Positions 1 through 5,893 of a stretch of 17,577 nt of DNA are shown in pieces. Location of the stretch: assembly GCA_028684345.1 (NCBI GenBank), contig JAQUGB010000005.1:1-17577 (forward strand), written 5' to 3'. The stretch is from Tepidiphilus sp. Its GTDB lineage: Bacteria > Pseudomonadota > Gammaproteobacteria > Burkholderiales > Rhodocyclaceae. A model generated the notes under the pieces. It saw only the letters and a list, made by a program, of their open reading frames with translations, had not been told where the DNA came from and ran no database searches. The translations under genes and the position numbers were made by a program. Numbering within the stretch: position 1 is the stretch's first letter; each line of letters starts with the position of its first letter.

Positions 1-948
1 GGCTTTCGTCAGACGTGCACCGTCGTAGCCGTCGAGCACGGCGGCGAGCACCATGAGGGCGTAAGGATCCCGGTCGGCCTCCAGATCGCGCAGCGGCGGT
101 ACTTTCCAGGCGAGCCTCATGCTGGAGAGTTCCGTCGGCCCTTGCACGACCGCATGGCGGCGGCCATGCTGCGGGGTCTCGTCGAGGAACGGCCGCTCGG
201 GCACGGGACGGGCGCCGATCGCGCCATAGTGCCGTTGTGCCAAAGCGTAGACTTCGCCCGCGTTGACGTCGCCCACCACCACCAGCCGGGCATTGTTGGG
301 TGCGTACCAGCTACGGTACCACTGTTGCACGTCTTCGAGTCTGAGCCGTTCGAGGTCGGTGGGCCAGCCGATGATAGGGTTGCGATAGGGATGTGACCAA
401 AAAACGGTAGCCATTAGGGCTTCATGGCCGAGCGCTTCGGGCACGTCGTCGGTGCGCAAGCGACGCTCTTCACGCACGACCTCGCGCTCCTTGACGAATT
501 CATCGGGGTCGAAGACGAGATGCTCCATCCGGTCCGCCTCGAGCGCCATCACTTCGCCCAGCGCTTCGGGTGGAATCTGCTGGAAATAAGCGGTGTAGTC
601 GCGGCTGGTGAATGCGTTGTCTCGCCCGCCGAGCTCGGCCACACGCCGGCTGAATTCTCCCGGTCCCACCGAGGGGGTGCCTTTGAACATCATGTGTTCG
701 AATACGTGGGCTACGCCCGTCTTGCCCGCCGGCTCATCGATGGCACCCACGTCGTACCACACCATGTGCACCACGGAGGGGGCCCGGTGGTCTTCGACGA
801 CGATGAGTTCCATCCCGTTGTCTAGGCGAAAGATTTTGGTCTCGGCGTTCGCTGTCGTGGCGACGAGCACGGCAATGCAAACGAACAGCACGGAGAAGAA
901 CGACCACGACCAGGGGAACGTCCGGCGAGCGGAGGGATCGAATCGCAT
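1..948 (-). CDS. M16 family zinc metallopeptidase, secreted (3' end outside window)
   Basis: This is the N-terminal 316 residues of a processing-peptidase/insulinase-like (M16) protease; the rest lies beyond the left edge. Residues 1-35 form a signal peptide: basic start, hydrophobic core about 17-30, and a cleavage site after the ANA at 33-35, so the enzyme should act in the periplasm or at the envelope. The inverted zinc motif HVFEH is at 81-85. The third ligand is probably Glu161, in EREVVREE, 75 residues beyond His85 as the family expects. The second half (about 190-316) has the typical LEDVQQWYRSWYAPNNARLVVVGD pattern in its core. The ATG at 948 is preceded by AAGGA (plus-strand 958-962) at 9 bases. 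It is divergent from ftsY. In relatives two M16 genes often sit in tandem beside ftsY, so a second may lie outside the window. Substrate unknown. Confidence 0.93.
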   Translation of the reverse strand, partial: MRFDPSARRTFPWSWSFFSVLFVCIAVLVATTANAETKIFRLDNGMELIVVEDHRAPSVVHMVWYDVGAIDEPAGKTGVAHVFEHMMFKGTPSVGPGEFSRRVAELGGRDNAFTSRDYTAYFQQIPPEALGEVMALEADRMEHLVFDPDEFVKEREVVREERRLRTDDVPEALGHEALMATVFWSHPYRNPIIGWPTDLERLRLEDVQQWYRSWYAPNNARLVVVGDVNAGEVYALAQRHYGAIGARPVPERPFLDETPQHGRRHAVVQGPTELSSMRLAWKVPPLRDLEADRDPYALMVLAAVLDGYDGARLTKA

Positions 949-963
949 CTGCTAGAATCCTTT

Positions 964-978
964 TCACCCATTGGGTGA
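964..978. repeat. 15-base palindrome in the M16 peptidase 5' leader region
   Basis: TCACCCATTGGGTGA is a perfect inverted repeat with 7-base arms around one central base. It lies directly upstream of the ribosome binding site of the minus-strand M16 peptidase gene and about 95 bases upstream of ftsY. Its form suits a dimeric repressor operator or a small mRNA hairpin. No known regulator site is recognised. Confidence 0.45.
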
Positions 979-996
979 GCAAACGCTGAAGAAACC

Positions 997-1010
997 ATTG
1001 TACCCATAAT
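997..1010. promoter_or_regulatory. Candidate overlapping -10 elements for M16 peptidase (-) and ftsY (+)
   Basis: The minus strand carries TACAAT (1002 down to 997), which would start transcription about 40 bases before the M16 ATG. The plus strand carries CATAAT at 1005-1010, which could serve ftsY. This is the only AT-rich spot in the 122-base divergent gap. No convincing -35 box accompanies either one, so both assignments are tentative. Confidence 0.3.
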
Positions 1011-1022
1011 TTTTTGGCGATG

Positions 1023-1041
1023 TCCGGGATGAATTCCCGGA
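1023..1041 (+). repeat. Inverted repeat (7-base arms, 5-base loop) in ftsY leader
   Basis: TCCGGGA, TGAAT, TCCCGGA form a perfect GC-rich stem-loop 29 bases before the ftsY start codon. No T-run follows, so it is not a standard terminator. It could be a leader hairpin or a protein-binding site. Confidence 0.4.
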
Positions 1042-1070
1042 GGGTCGCGCCAAGGTGGCAGACAACCTCT

Positions 1071-2231
1071 ATGTTCGGTTTGTTCAAACGCAAGAAAACG
1101 GAGCCGGCACCTGCAGCGACGTCGCCGCAGGAGACGGCCGAAGACGGCACCTCGGCCGAGGCAATCCTCGACGTCCCGGCGGACGGGCTCGAGCACGAAA
1201 CGACGGCCATGCCGACGCCCGGGCGGGTCGAAGGCGGGGCGAATCGTGCGCTACCGCAATCTGAGCCTTCGCGTACCGAGGCCCAAACGGCGGCTTTGGC
1301 CGATGAAGCCGAATCCGCCCCGCGCAAGCGTTCCTGGTCGGAGCGCCTCAAGGCGGGGCTCGCGCGTACGCGGCAGAATCTCTCGGGGCTTTTCGGGCGC
1401 AGGCGCATCGACGAGGAGCTCCTCGAAGAGATCGAGACCACCTTGCTGCTCGCCGACTGCGGCGTGGAGGCCACGCAATGGCTGATGGATGCCCTTCGTC
1501 GGCGCATCAAGAAAGATGGCCTGACCGACGCCGAACAGCTGCGCGACGTGATGGCCGAGCTGCTCACCGAGCTGCTCCTGCCCTTGCAGCAGCCGCTGGA
1601 GATCGAGGCGCACCAGCCCTTCATCATCATGGTGACGGGGGTCAATGGTGCAGGCAAGACCACGTCCATCGGCAAACTCGCCAAGTATTTCCAGTCGCAA
1701 GGGAAAACGGTACTGCTGGGGGCGGGGGACACGTTCCGTGCCGCCGCGCGCGAGCAGCTGGTGGTATGGGGTGAGCGCAACGGCGTACCGGTGATCGCGC
1801 AGGAACACGGCGACCCGGCGGCGGTGGCCTTCGACGCGGTGCAGGCGGCCAAGGCCCGGGGCGTAGACGTGGCCATCATCGACACGGCCGGGCGGCTTCC
1901 CACCCAGCTGCATCTCATGGACGAGATCGCCAAGGTGCGCCGCGTCATCGCCAAGGCCGAGCCGGGCGCACCGCACGAAGTGCTGCTCGTGCTCGATGCC
2001 AACATCGGCCAGAACGCCATCACCCAGGTCGAAGCCTTCGACAAGGCCGTCGGGCTCACCGGCCTCGTGCTCACCAAACTCGACGGCACGGCCAAGGGCG
2101 GCGTGATCGCGGCGATCGCCCGGCGTTGCCCCAAGCCGGTGCGTTTCATCGGCGTGGGCGAGGGCATCGACGATCTTCGTCCCTTCTCGGCCCGCGATTT
2201 CGTGGAGGCGTTGCTCGGGATCGAACGATGA
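1071..2231 (+). CDS. ftsY: Signal recognition particle receptor FtsY
   Basis: FtsY is the SRP-receptor GTPase that docks ribosome-nascent chains carrying signal-anchor proteins at the inner membrane. The protein has 386 residues. It begins MFGLFKRKK, a basic amphipathic membrane-targeting start, followed by an acidic, low-complexity A domain to about residue 85. The N domain covers about 90-180. The G domain has G1 GVNGAGKTT at 190-198, DTFRAAA at 220-226, DTAGR at 271-275 and TKLDG at 335-339. A start 57 bases upstream is in frame, but the family's MFGLF start and the AAGGTGG at about 1052-1058 favour 1071. The stop overlaps the ftsE start (ATGA), so translation is probably coupled. The ftsY-ftsE-ftsX order is classical in proteobacteria. 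Confidence 0.97.
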   Translation: MFGLFKRKKTEPAPAATSPQETAEDGTSAEAILDVPADGLEHETTAMPTPGRVEGGANRALPQSEPSRTEAQTAALADEAESAPRKRSWSERLKAGLARTRQNLSGLFGRRRIDEELLEEIETTLLLADCGVEATQWLMDALRRRIKKDGLTDAEQLRDVMAELLTELLLPLQQPLEIEAHQPFIIMVTGVNGAGKTTSIGKLAKYFQSQGKTVLLGAGDTFRAAAREQLVVWGERNGVPVIAQEHGDPAAVAFDAVQAAKARGVDVAIIDTAGRLPTQLHLMDEIAKVRRVIAKAEPGAPHEVLLVLDANIGQNAITQVEAFDKAVGLTGLVLTKLDGTAKGGVIAAIARRCPKPVRFIGVGEGIDDLRPFSARDFVEALLGIER

Positions 2232-2890
2232 TCCGTTGCGAGAAACTCGCCAAGATCTATCCCGGTCCGGTGGCGGCGCTCGTCGATCTCGACCTCACCA
2301 TTCCGGCGGGGCAGTTCCTGCTCGTCTGCGGCCATTCGGGGGCGGGCAAGACCACGCTCTTTCGCCTCATCGCCGGGCTGGAGACGCCGACCCACGGTAG
2401 CGTCTCGGTCAATGAGCACGACGTGGCGCGCCTGGGGCGAGGCGGTTTGCCTTATTACCGGCGCCGCTTCGGCCTGGTGCTCTCCGATGCGCCGCTCTTA
2501 CCCCAGCGCACGGTGGCCGAGAACGTGGCGCTGCCGCTTTTGATCGCCGGGGTGTCGCGCCGCCAGGCGTTCGAACGCGTGGCGCTGGCGCTGGAGCGCG
2601 TCGGCCTTGCCGGCCGGGCGCACGAATTGCCGCCCACGCTCTCGGGCGGAGAACAGCAGCGGGCGGCGATCGCCCGCGCCGTGGTGCACCGTCCTTCGGT
2701 GGTCATCGCCGACGAACCCACCGCCCAGCTCGACCGCGACAACGCCGAGGAAGTGGTGCGGTTGTTGCGTGCCTTCCACGCGGCGGGGGTGACGATGATC
2801 ATCGCCACGCACGACGAAGCGCTCTTTGCCAGCGTGGCGCAACGGCGCATCGTGCTCGCGAACGGCCGCCTGGTGGAGGATACGTGGTGA
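2228..2890 (+). CDS. ftsE: Cell division ABC-type ATPase FtsE
   Basis: FtsE is the cytoplasmic ATPase of the FtsEX complex, which activates septal murein hydrolases through periplasmic partners and couples them to the divisome. The 220-residue protein is full length. Walker A GHSGAGKTT is at 35-43, the ABC signature LSGGEQQR at 138-145, Walker B ends in Asp162-Glu163 (ADEPT), and the switch histidine is His195 (ATHDEA). The Q-loop region around LVLSDAPLLPQRTVAEN carries Ser-Asp where many ABC proteins have Gln, a feature I recall for some FtsE proteins. The ATG at 2228 overlaps the ftsY stop by 4 bases and the stop overlaps the ftsX start, so the three genes form one translational unit. Confidence 0.96.
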   Translation: MIRCEKLAKIYPGPVAALVDLDLTIPAGQFLLVCGHSGAGKTTLFRLIAGLETPTHGSVSVNEHDVARLGRGGLPYYRRRFGLVLSDAPLLPQRTVAENVALPLLIAGVSRRQAFERVALALERVGLAGRAHELPPTLSGGEQQRAAIARAVVHRPSVVIADEPTAQLDRDNAEEVVRLLRAFHAAGVTMIIATHDEALFASVAQRRIVLANGRLVEDTW

Positions 2891-3789
2891 AACGGGGTTG
2901 GTGGGAAGGACAAACAGAAGCGCTGGGACGCGCCCTCACCCTCTTGGGCAGAGCGCCCCTGGTGACGGCGGTCGTCACGCTGGTGCTCGCCACGGCGCTC
3001 GCGTTGCCGGCGACGATGGCCTGGATCGGGGCCGGCGTGACCCAGTGGTTCGGGGGGCAGGGAACGGAGCCGCAGATCACGGTTTTTTTCCAACAGACGA
3101 TCGATCGGGAGGAAGCGCTCGCGATAGTGCAGCGCTGGCGCGAGGACGAGGCGGTGGCGCGCGTCGTTTTCGTGCCGCGCGAGGCGGCGCTTGCCCGGCT
3201 GCTGCAGACCGATCTGGGCGAAGCGATCGAGACCCTGCCCGACAATCCCTTGCCCGATGCCATGACGGTGGTGCCTCGACGCTTTGCTCCGCAGGACGTG
3301 GCCCAGCTGCAGCAGCGACTCGCCGCCGAGGCAGGCATCGAGACGGTTCAGGTGGATACGGCTTGGGTCGAGCGGGTGCATGGACTGGCGCGCGCCGGCA
3401 CGATGGTGGCAGCGGCGCTCGCGGCGTGGTTCGCCCTGGGAATGCTGGCGCAGACCTATCTGGCGATCCGGCTGCAGCTCGTCGCTGCGGCGCAGGAGAT
3501 CTCCGTGCTGCGCGCCCTGGGCGCCACCGACGGCTACATCGGTCGGCCGTTTCGCTGGTTTGGCTGGTTGCAGGGGTTGCTCGCCGGCTGTGTCGGTGCC
3601 GCGCTCTGGGGCGGGCTCGTCGCCTGGCTCACACCGCCGTTCGACGAACTCGCCCGACTCTACGGACTCGGAGGATTCTTTCCGTTTCCCGTCTGGGCGG
3701 GAGGGGTGGCACTCGTTGCCGCCGGGGCGGTATTGGGGGCGCTCGGAGCTGAGATCTCGCTGCGTCAGTTTTTCCGGGCATCGGCCTAG
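2887..3789 (+). CDS. ftsX: Cell division protein FtsX (FtsEX permease subunit)
   Basis: FtsX is the inner-membrane subunit that FtsE energises; its periplasmic loop contacts murein-hydrolase activators. The 300-residue protein has the FtsX layout. A short cytoplasmic N-terminus leads to TM1 near LVTAVVTLVLATALALP. The periplasmic domain spans about residues 50-165. TM2 is near AGTMVAAALAAWFALGMLA, and TM3 (WLQGLLAGCVGAALWGG) and TM4 (AGGVALVAAGAVLGALGA) are near the C-terminus. Two GTG codons lie side by side at 2884 and 2887. The SD GGAGGA at 2875-2880 sits 6 bases from 2887, which also gives a 4-base GTGA overlap with ftsE, so 2887 is preferred. rpoH, which follows ftsX in many beta- and gammaproteobacteria, is absent. 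Confidence 0.94.
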   Translation: MKRGWWEGQTEALGRALTLLGRAPLVTAVVTLVLATALALPATMAWIGAGVTQWFGGQGTEPQITVFFQQTIDREEALAIVQRWREDEAVARVVFVPREAALARLLQTDLGEAIETLPDNPLPDAMTVVPRRFAPQDVAQLQQRLAAEAGIETVQVDTAWVERVHGLARAGTMVAAALAAWFALGMLAQTYLAIRLQLVAAAQEISVLRALGATDGYIGRPFRWFGWLQGLLAGCVGAALWGGLVAWLTPPFDELARLYGLGGFFPFPVWAGGVALVAAGAVLGALGAEISLRQFFRASA

Positions 3790-3790
3790 C

Positions 3791-3806
3791 GGGCGCGCTG
3801 GCGCCC
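3791..3806 (+). other. GC-rich hairpin after ftsX
   Basis: GGGCGC, GCTG, GCGCCC form a perfect 6-base stem with a tetraloop, two bases after the ftsX stop codon. No U-run follows, so it may be a weak terminator, a pause site or a 3'-end stabiliser for the ftsYEX message. Confidence 0.45.
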
Positions 3807-3809
3807 ACA

Positions 3810-3824
3810 TCCTTGAAACAAGGA
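3810..3824 (+). promoter_or_regulatory. Small hairpin overlapping the SD of the flavin reductase gene
   Basis: TCCTTG, AAA, CAAGGA form a 6-base stem with a 3-base loop. Its right arm contains most of the AAGGAG Shine-Dalgarno (about 3820-3825), 6 bases ahead of the GTG start at 3832. If it folds in the message it would hide the ribosome binding site. The stem is short, so its effect is uncertain. Confidence 0.35.
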
Positions 3825-3831
3825 GAATTCC

Positions 3832-4947
3832 GTGAGCCGTCTGTTTTCTTCGTTCCGCTTGGGGGCGCTGGAGCTGCCCAACCGCATCGTGATCGCGCCC
3901 ATGTGCCAGTATTCGGCGCAGGAGGGGCATCCCAGTGATTGGCACCTTCTGCATTGGGGATCAATGGCGCTCTCGGGTGCGGGCATGCTCATCGTCGAGG
4001 CGACCGCCGTCACGCCCGAAGGGCGCATCACGCCGGGTTGTCTGGGGCTATGGTCTGACGCGCATGCCGAGTCGCTCGCCCGGTCGTTGGCACCCGTGCG
4101 TCGTCAAGGGGTGATACCGCTTGCCATCCAGCTATCCCATGCCGGGCGCAAGGCCTCGAGCCGGGTGCCGTGGGAAGGAGGCGCCCAGATTCCGGTGGAG
4201 GAGGGCGGTTGGCTCGCGCTCGCCCCTTGGCCCCTGCCGCACGCTCCGGGTGAGCTGCCGCCGCAGGAACTCGATGCAGCCGGTCTTGCCCGTATCCGTG
4301 AAGCCTTCGTCTCCGCCGCCCGGCGCGCCGTCGACTGCGGACTGCAGGCGATCGAGCTGCACATGGCCCACGGCTACCTGCTGCACGAATTCCTCTCGCC
4401 GCTCTCGAACCAGCGCACCGATGCGTACGGGGGATCGCAGGAAAACCGCATGCGTTTTCCTCTGGAAGTGTTCCGCGCCGTGCGTGAGGCGGTGCCGGAG
4501 CACATCCCCGTGGGCGTGCGCATCTCGGCCACCGACTGGGTCGAAGGCGGTTGGGATCTGGAGCAGAGCATCGCGCTCGCACAGGCGCTCGAACCTTTGG
4601 GCTGCGCATACATCCACGTCTCGAGCGGCGGCCTCTCGCCCCAGCAGAAGATCCCCGTGGCTCCGGGCTACCAGGTACCGTTCGCCGCGGCGATCCGGCG
4701 CGCCGTGAAGCACATGCCCGTGATCGCCGTCGGGCTCATCACCGAGCCGCAGCAGGCCGAGGCCATTCTTGCCGAAGAAAAAGCCGATCTGGTAGCGCTC
4801 GCGCGCATGATGGTGTGGGATCCGCGCTGGCCGTGGCACGCCGCCGCCGCGCTCGGAGCCACCGTCGAGGCCCCGCCGCAATACTGGCGCTGCCAGTCGC
4901 AACAGCACCGTGGCGTGTTCGGTGACGTGAAGATTGGACAGCGCTGA
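3832..4947 (+). CDS. NADH:flavin oxidoreductase, old yellow enzyme family (XenA/YqjM-like)
   Basis: This is an FMN-dependent ene-reductase (371 residues, one TIM barrel, cytosolic) that reduces activated C=C bonds and, in characterised relatives, some nitro and xenobiotic compounds with NAD(P)H. The N-terminus carries APMCQYS with Cys25 and Tyr27, the redox-tuning Cys and active-site Tyr of the thermophilic-like/YqjM class. The substrate-binding pair His177 and His180 lies in HMAHGYLLHEFLSP. Next come SNQRTDAYGGS, ENRMRF and the barrel-end phosphate site region (ALARMMVWDPRWPWHAA). Motifs such as EATAVTPEGRITPGC resemble Pseudomonas XenA strongly as I remember it. Start GTG at 3832 has AAGGAG 6 bases upstream. 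It follows ftsX by 42 bases with two hairpins between. The physiological substrate is not evident. Confidence 0.94.
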   Translation: MSRLFSSFRLGALELPNRIVIAPMCQYSAQEGHPSDWHLLHWGSMALSGAGMLIVEATAVTPEGRITPGCLGLWSDAHAESLARSLAPVRRQGVIPLAIQLSHAGRKASSRVPWEGGAQIPVEEGGWLALAPWPLPHAPGELPPQELDAAGLARIREAFVSAARRAVDCGLQAIELHMAHGYLLHEFLSPLSNQRTDAYGGSQENRMRFPLEVFRAVREAVPEHIPVGVRISATDWVEGGWDLEQSIALAQALEPLGCAYIHVSSGGLSPQQKIPVAPGYQVPFAAAIRRAVKHMPVIAVGLITEPQQAEAILAEEKADLVALARMMVWDPRWPWHAAAALGATVEAPPQYWRCQSQQHRGVFGDVKIGQR

Positions 4948-4981
4948 GGGCTGCACGGCGCGCCAACCCCGCAGGGAGATG

Positions 4982-4988
4982 AAGGAGG
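4982..4988 (+). promoter_or_regulatory. Shine-Dalgarno deciding the hepT-like start
   Basis: AAGGAGG is a near-perfect SD 8 bases before the in-frame GTG at 4997. The in-frame ATG at 4979 has purines immediately against it and lies upstream of this SD, so 4997 is the better start. Confidence 0.6.
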
Positions 4989-4996
4989 AAAATGGA

Positions 4997-5407
4997 GTGG
5001 ATGAGTCGCTCGACATCACCCCGCTGGAGCGCGCCGTGGCCCGGCTGGAAGAGGGTTGGAGGCGATATCTGCAAGACCCCGACGACTTGCAGATTCGCGA
5101 CGGGTTGATCCAGCGCTTCGAGTTCACTTACGAGCTCGCACACAAGACGCTCAAACGCTTTCTCCGGCTCACGTCTCCCACGCCGCAGCAATACGACGAG
5201 ATGCCCTTTCAGGATTTGATCCGCGCCGGCAACGAGCGGGGGCTCCTGCGGGGAGAATGGCCCGACTGGCGGCGTTACCGCGAGATGCGCGCCAAGACCA
5301 GCCATGCGTACGACGAGAACGTCGCCCTCGAAGTGGTTCGAGGCATCCCCGAATTTCTCGAGGAAGTACGCCATCTGCGCGACCGGCTGCGGGAGCGCCT
5401 GTCATGA
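4997..5407 (+). CDS. HEPN-domain protein, HepT/HI0074-like (putative toxin)
   Basis: The 136-residue, mostly helical protein belongs to the nucleotidyltransferase substrate-binding (HI0074) group of HEPN proteins. In the studied HepT-MntA (type VII) systems this partner is an RNase-type toxin that the MNT partner silences by AMP transfer onto a tyrosine. Visible support is the RX4HXY motif RAKTSHAY, with Arg98, His103 and Tyr105, which is the HEPN active centre plus the modifiable Tyr. The family helix RFEFTYELAHKTLKRFL is at 40-56 and the DLIRAGNERGLL turn at 73-84. The GTG start is set by the SD at 4982-4988; an ATG at 4979 would add 6 residues. It overlaps the MNT gene by 4 bases (ATGA). 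Family membership is near certain. Toxicity is inferred, since some HI0074 proteins were described only as nucleotide-binding partners. Confidence 0.85.
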   Translation: MDESLDITPLERAVARLEEGWRRYLQDPDDLQIRDGLIQRFEFTYELAHKTLKRFLRLTSPTPQQYDEMPFQDLIRAGNERGLLRGEWPDWRRYREMRAKTSHAYDENVALEVVRGIPEFLEEVRHLRDRLRERLS

Positions 5408-5760
5408 GCGAGATCGTCCCGCCGATCGACATTCGCCCGGAGCATTGGCGGATCGTGCGGGACATCCTGCAGCGCCATCTTCCGGGCGTCGAAGTCTGGG
5501 CGTTCGGCTCGCGCGCAAAGGGAACGGCAAGGAAGTATTCCGATCTGGATCTCGCCGTGATCACCGACCGACCTCTGCCGCTCGATCTCGGCGCCCGGTT
5601 GCGCGAAGCTTTTTCCGAGTCCGATTTGCCCTATCGCGTGGACGTGATCGATTGGGCGAGCACCGACGAGGCGTTTCGCCGCATCATCAAGCGGGAACGG
5701 GTGGTGGTGCAGCAGCAGGGGGGTGGGAGGTCTTTTGAACCGAAAACGGCGTTGGGGTGA
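5404..5760 (+). CDS. Minimal nucleotidyltransferase, MntA/HI0073-like (putative antitoxin)
   Basis: The 118-residue protein has the minimal nucleotidyltransferase fold. The signature GSRAKGTARKYSDLD fits the GSX10DXD pattern of MntA exactly: Gly35-Ser36, then metal ligands Asp47 and Asp49, with Asp80 in RVDVIDW as the probable third carboxylate. In known pairs such a protein transfers AMP to the HEPN partner's Tyr and neutralises it. The start ATG overlaps the stop of the upstream HEPN gene, the usual arrangement for this pair. The domain appears to finish around IIKRERVVVQ. The remaining tail, QQQGGGRSFEPKTALG, looks unstructured and ends in a TGA that directly abuts the 3' CCA of the convergent tRNA, suggesting a junction there. 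Gene family is secure; the antitoxin role is inferred. Confidence 0.85.
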   Translation: MSEIVPPIDIRPEHWRIVRDILQRHLPGVEVWAFGSRAKGTARKYSDLDLAVITDRPLPLDLGARLREAFSESDLPYRVDVIDWASTDEAFRRIIKRERVVVQQQGGGRSFEPKTALG

Positions 5761-5837
5761 TGGTGGTGAAGGGCGGAGTCGAACCGCCGACCTACGGGTT
5801 ATGAATCCGTCGCTCTAACCGTCTGAGCTACTTCACC
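5761..5837 (-). tRNA. tRNA with CAU anticodon, probably elongator tRNA-Met
   Basis: On the minus strand a complete 77-base cloverleaf with encoded CCA is seen. The acceptor is GGTGAAG with CTTCACC. The D stem is GCTC/GAGC. The anticodon loop TTCATAA (anticodon CAT) sits between ACGGA and CCCGT. The T arm is GGCGG TTCGACT CCGCC. It does not start with CGCGGGG and has a paired 1-72, so it is not the initiator. Elongator Met is most likely, but a CAU tRNA can also be Ile2, decoding AUA after lysidine modification, and I cannot fully exclude that. The closing pair 31-39 of the anticodon stem is A-C, a mismatch. The stop codon of the MNT gene touches its 3' end. Confidence 0.93.
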
Positions 5838-5849
5838 ATCGAGTCTGGT

Positions 5850-5879
5850 AATATACCGGTTTTTCCTTTCGGATGTCAA
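5850..5879 (-). promoter_or_regulatory. Sigma70-type promoter for the CAU tRNA
   Basis: On the minus strand a perfect TTGACA (5879 down to 5874) is followed after 18 bases by TATATT (5855 down to 5850). A start around 5843 would give a short 5' leader before the tRNA at 5837. The element lies wholly within the gap before miaB, so the divergent miaB promoter must overlap or interleave with it. Confidence 0.75.
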
Positions 5880-5893
5880 GGGTCCACAGGCAC

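Noticed and set aside
734..2419. Long minus-strand open frame (561 codons) opposite ftsY
   Set aside because: It lies antisense to ftsY and the M16 start. Its sequence is Ser/Arg/Pro-rich with no domain, as expected from the mirror of GC-biased codons.
2455..3954. 499-codon minus-strand frame opposite ftsE/ftsX
   Set aside because: It is antisense to two overlapping, motif-complete genes and shows no family features, so it is a composition artefact.
5761..5840. Direct repeat of the tRNA 3' end marking an att site near 4948-4996 or 5700
   Set aside because: Only short G/T-rich similarity (GTGGTGGTG at about 5701-5709) is visible, too short and too simple for an attachment core.
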